Assembly: GCA_004570425.1 (NCBI GenBank)
Contig: SPQJ01000011.1
Location: 1 to 64,000, forward strand
Origin: Bacillus sp. AZ43
GTDB lineage: Bacteria > Actinomycetota > Actinomycetes > Mycobacteriales > Geodermatophilaceae
Length of the DNA: 64,000 bases
Reading direction: 5' to 3'
Shown: positions 61,628 to 64,000 of the stretch, one piece after another
How positions within the stretch are numbered: position 1 is the first letter of the stretch
How the letters are laid out: each line of letters opens with the position of its first letter
Program-made: the position numbers and the translations under genes
The notes under the pieces: model-generated
The model's database searches: none
What the model was told of the DNA's origin: nothing
The model's input: only the letters and a program-made list of their open reading frames with translations

Positions 61628-63196
61628 ATGCGTCTGTCCCGCGGCCGGCTGGCCGTTCCCTCGACCCTGCTCGCCCTGAGCCTGGTTCTGGCCGGCTGCA
61701 CCTCGTTCGCCGACGACTCCGGCGAGGAGGCGGCGGCGACGTCCTCGGCGCCGGCCGAGCCCGAGGCCGCGCCGATCGAGTGGACCGACTGCAACGAGCA
61801 GATCCAGCAGCTGGTGGCGGGCCAGCCGGGCAGCGACCGCGACCTGTCGTTCGAGTGCGGCCGCACCGAGGTGCCGATCAGCTACGACGAGCCGCAGGGC
61901 GCCACGCTCCCGCTCTTCCTCGTCCGCGTGGTGAGCGGCACCCAGACCGACCGGATCGGCTCGCTCGTGGTCAACCCCGGCGGCCCCGGGGCCTCGGGCG
62001 CCGACGCGGCCATCGGCCTGGCGCTCACCCTGCCCGACCAGGTCCTCGGCCGGTTCGACATCGTCGGTTTCGACCCCCGCGGGGTGGGCCTGTCGACACC
62101 GGTCGAGTGCATCCCGGACGAGCGCAAGGAGGAGATGGTCGCGGCCGAGCCGCGACCGGTCACCGACGAGGACCTCGACGCCGTCTTCGCCCTGGCCCAG
62201 GAGGTCGCCGACGGCTGCGCCGAGGAGTACGGCGACGCGCTGGGCACCTTCAACACCGTGGCCACGGCCCGCGACATGGACCGCATCCGCGAGTCCCTCG
62301 GCGACGAGCAGCTGACGTACCTCGGCTACTCGTACGGGACGACGCTCGGCTCGACCTACGCCGAGCTGTTCCCCGACAAGGTGCGCGCGCTGGTGCTCGA
62401 CGCCGCCGTCGACCCGGACGTCGCCGCCATCGAGGACGCCGAGCAGAGCGCCGCGGGGTTCGAGGCCGGCTTCGACGCGTTCGCCGCGAACTGCACGGGG
62501 CTGCTGGCCGGCTGCCCGCTCGGTGCCGAACCGCGCCAGTTCGTGGAGCAGGTGCTGGCCAAGGCCGACGCCGAGCCGATCCCGAGCAGCGAGCCCGACC
62601 CTGACGGGGCCACCCGGACGGCGACCCCGGGCGTCGTCGTCACGGCGATCCAGGCCGCCCTGTACGACACCGAGTCGTGGCCGCAGCTGGCCCAGGCGCT
62701 CGCCGCGGCGCAGAACGGCGACGCCAAGGGGCTGTTCTCCCTGGCCGACAACTTCTCCGGGCGGCTGGAGGACGGCACCTGGTCGAACCTGTTCGACGCG
62801 AACCTGGCGATCAACTGCGCCGACTCCGACGAGCGGTTCGAGGAGCAGGAGATCCGCGACCTGGCGGCCGAGTGGAACCAGAAGTACCCCCTGTTCGGCG
62901 CCGGGGCGGCGGTCAGCCTCTACACCTGCTCGGTGTGGGACGCCGAGCGCACGCCGCTGCCGGAGCGCGACGCCGAGGGGAGCGCACCGATCCTCGTCGT
63001 CGGCAACCAGGGCGACCCGGTGACCCCGCTGCCGGGGGCGGTCGACCTCGCCGAGGACCTCGAGTCGGGCGTCCTGCTCACCTGGCAGGGCCAGGGGCAC
63101 ACCGCCTACCCGAAGACCGAGTGCGTGAACGCCGCCGTCAACGCCTACCTCGTCGACGGCACGGCGCCGATGGACGGCCTCACCTGTCCGGCGTAG
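61628..63196 (+). CDS. Alpha/beta-hydrolase lipoprotein (TAP-like, tripeptidyl aminopeptidase family)
   Basis: 522 residues. Lipoprotein signal peptide with ideal lipobox LAGC (Cys24), then an acidic linker. Hydrolase domain with oxyanion motif NPGGPGASG (about 116-124), FDPRGVGLSTPV, nucleophile Ser235 in GYSYGTT, and the C-terminal TAP-like domain with NQGDPVTPLPGA and catalytic His in GQGHTAYP. Expected to cleave peptides or esters at the outer membrane-facing side of the cell. Two GTG/ATG starts lie 6 nt apart; the ATG is preferred. Confidence 0.9.
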   Translation: MRLSRGRLAVPSTLLALSLVLAGCTSFADDSGEEAAATSSAPAEPEAAPIEWTDCNEQIQQLVAGQPGSDRDLSFECGRTEVPISYDEPQGATLPLFLVRVVSGTQTDRIGSLVVNPGGPGASGADAAIGLALTLPDQVLGRFDIVGFDPRGVGLSTPVECIPDERKEEMVAAEPRPVTDEDLDAVFALAQEVADGCAEEYGDALGTFNTVATARDMDRIRESLGDEQLTYLGYSYGTTLGSTYAELFPDKVRALVLDAAVDPDVAAIEDAEQSAAGFEAGFDAFAANCTGLLAGCPLGAEPRQFVEQVLAKADAEPIPSSEPDPDGATRTATPGVVVTAIQAALYDTESWPQLAQALAAAQNGDAKGLFSLADNFSGRLEDGTWSNLFDANLAINCADSDERFEEQEIRDLAAEWNQKYPLFGAGAAVSLYTCSVWDAERTPLPERDAEGSAPILVVGNQGDPVTPLPGAVDLAEDLESGVLLTWQGQGHTAYPKTECVNAAVNAYLVDGTAPMDGLTCPA

Positions 63197-63237
63197 GAAC
63201 GGGCGCACGCTGACCGGGCTGCGGTAGGAACTGAGCC

Positions 63238-64000
63238 ATGGCCAGCAGCAAGGACGCCGTCGTCCTCGACGTCGACGGGCACGAGGTGCGCGTCTCCAAC
63301 CCGGAGAAGCCGTACTTCGGCGACCGCGGCATCCGGAAGATCGACGTCGTCGAGTACTTCGTGTCCGTCGGCGAGGGCATCCTCTTCGCGCTGAAGGACC
63401 GGCCGACGACGCTGGAGCGATGGCCGGGTGGGGTGTTCGAGGGCGCCCGGATATCGACGCGGGCCGACAACACCGGCGACGCCTTCTACCAGAAGCGGGT
63501 GCCGAAGAACGCCCCGCCGTGGGTGCCGACGGCGCACATCACCTTCCCCAGCGGGCGGACGGCCGACGAGATCGCACCCGACTCGGTCGCGGTGGTCGCC
63601 TGGTGCGCGAACCTCGGCACGCTGACGTTCCACCCTTGGCCGGTGGACAAGACCGACGTCGAGTCGCCCAACCAGATCCGCATCGACCTCGACCCGCAGC
63701 CGGGCACGGACTTCTCCGACGCCGTGTGGGTGGCGCCGCACGTCCGCGAGCTGCTGCACGAGTTCGGCATGGAGGGCTGGCCCAAGACCTCCGGCGGCCG
63801 CGGGGTGCACATCTACGTGCCCATCCAGCCGCGCTGGACCTTCACCGAGGTGCGCCACGCCGTGATCGCCTTCGGCCGCGAGCTCGAACGGCGCCTCCCC
63901 GACCGCGTGACGATGTCGTGGTGGAAAGAGGAGCGCGGCGAGAAGATCTTCATCGACTACAACCAGATGGCCCGGGACCGCACCATCGCCTCGGCGTACT
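63238..64000 (+). CDS. LigD-type polymerase (archaeo-eukaryotic primase-like), partial
   Basis: Open from ATG 63238 to the window end (254 codons visible), 3'-truncated by the window. VRVSNPEKPYFGDRGIRKIDVVEYF at the N-terminus, TLERWPGGVFEG, PWPVDKTDVESPNQIRIDLDP with the metal-binding Asp pair (DLDP), and KTSGGRGVHIYVPI are the LigD polymerase-domain signature. Such enzymes fill gaps during non-homologous end joining. No ligase or nuclease domain is visible in the part present, so it may be a stand-alone PolDom protein. TAGGAA 7 nt before the ATG may be a -10. Confidence 0.88.
   Translation, partial: MASSKDAVVLDVDGHEVRVSNPEKPYFGDRGIRKIDVVEYFVSVGEGILFALKDRPTTLERWPGGVFEGARISTRADNTGDAFYQKRVPKNAPPWVPTAHITFPSGRTADEIAPDSVAVVAWCANLGTLTFHPWPVDKTDVESPNQIRIDLDPQPGTDFSDAVWVAPHVRELLHEFGMEGWPKTSGGRGVHIYVPIQPRWTFTEVRHAVIAFGRELERRLPDRVTMSWWKEERGEKIFIDYNQMARDRTIASAY

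Overview
The window is a very GC-rich (about 73-75% by eye) actinobacterial chromosome segment of housekeeping character. Gene order (suf operon with a SufR-type repressor, ctaA/ctaB next to tkt-tal-pgi-zwf-opcA-pgl, rbpA, secG, tpiA-pgk-gap, whiA-yvcK-rapZ-uvrC, uvrA, terC, uvrB, glgX-treY/treZ), frequent ATGA/GTGA overlaps and many GTG starts fit a member of the Geodermatophilaceae or a close relative (inference from gene content and style; no marker rRNA is present). I saw no prophage, insertion sequence, tRNA, rRNA or CRISPR array.

Layout. 1-3.7 kb: two tandem paralogous polytopic membrane proteins. 3.8-10.7 kb (minus strand): sufR-sufB-sufD-Rieske ferredoxin-sufC-sufS-sufU-sufT, one tightly packed Fe-S assembly operon. 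10.8-13.1 kb: heme A synthesis (ctaA plus, ctaB minus). 13.4-21.8 kb (plus): transketolase, transaldolase, phosphoglucose isomerase, G6PDH, OpcA, 6-phosphogluconolactonase. 21.8-23.3 kb: a LmbE/PIG-L deacetylase, a small basic ORF, and rbpA. 23.4-33.7 kb (minus): secG, an orphan peptide-type ABC substrate-binding lipoprotein, tpiA-pgk-gap, whiA-yvcK-rapZ-uvrC. 34-49.4 kb: uvrA, amidase, metallo-beta-lactamase-fold hydrolase, a frameshifted winged-helix gene, two secreted/cytosolic peptidases (M28, S9), two TerC paralogues, uvrB. 49.9-59.3 kb: glgX-treY and treZ, separated by an oppositely oriented three-gene MacB-type ABC export operon. 59.3-64 kb: RibD-like reductase, GYD protein, LigC-type ATP-dependent DNA ligase, a TAP-like lipoprotein hydrolase, and the start of a LigD-type polymerase (cut by the window end).

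Regulatory and non-coding structure is the most interesting layer. (i) A yybP-ykoY (Mn2+) riboswitch candidate precedes the second terC gene, with an expression platform that appears to hide the Shine-Dalgarno site. (ii) Five genes end in members of one covarying 3'-end hairpin family: different stem sequences, the same bulged base and a shared loop core. (iii) Two composite palindromes consist of self-complementary arms that are also complementary to each other. (iv) A promoter and a strong terminator-like hairpin bound a roughly 185-nt gene-less transcript candidate between uvrB and glgX. (v) A 10-codon leader ORF is coupled to zwf. (vi) Several starts are preceded by TANNNT at 6-8 nt, suggesting leaderless mRNAs. 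(vii) A SufR-type operator candidate overlaps the sufR start.
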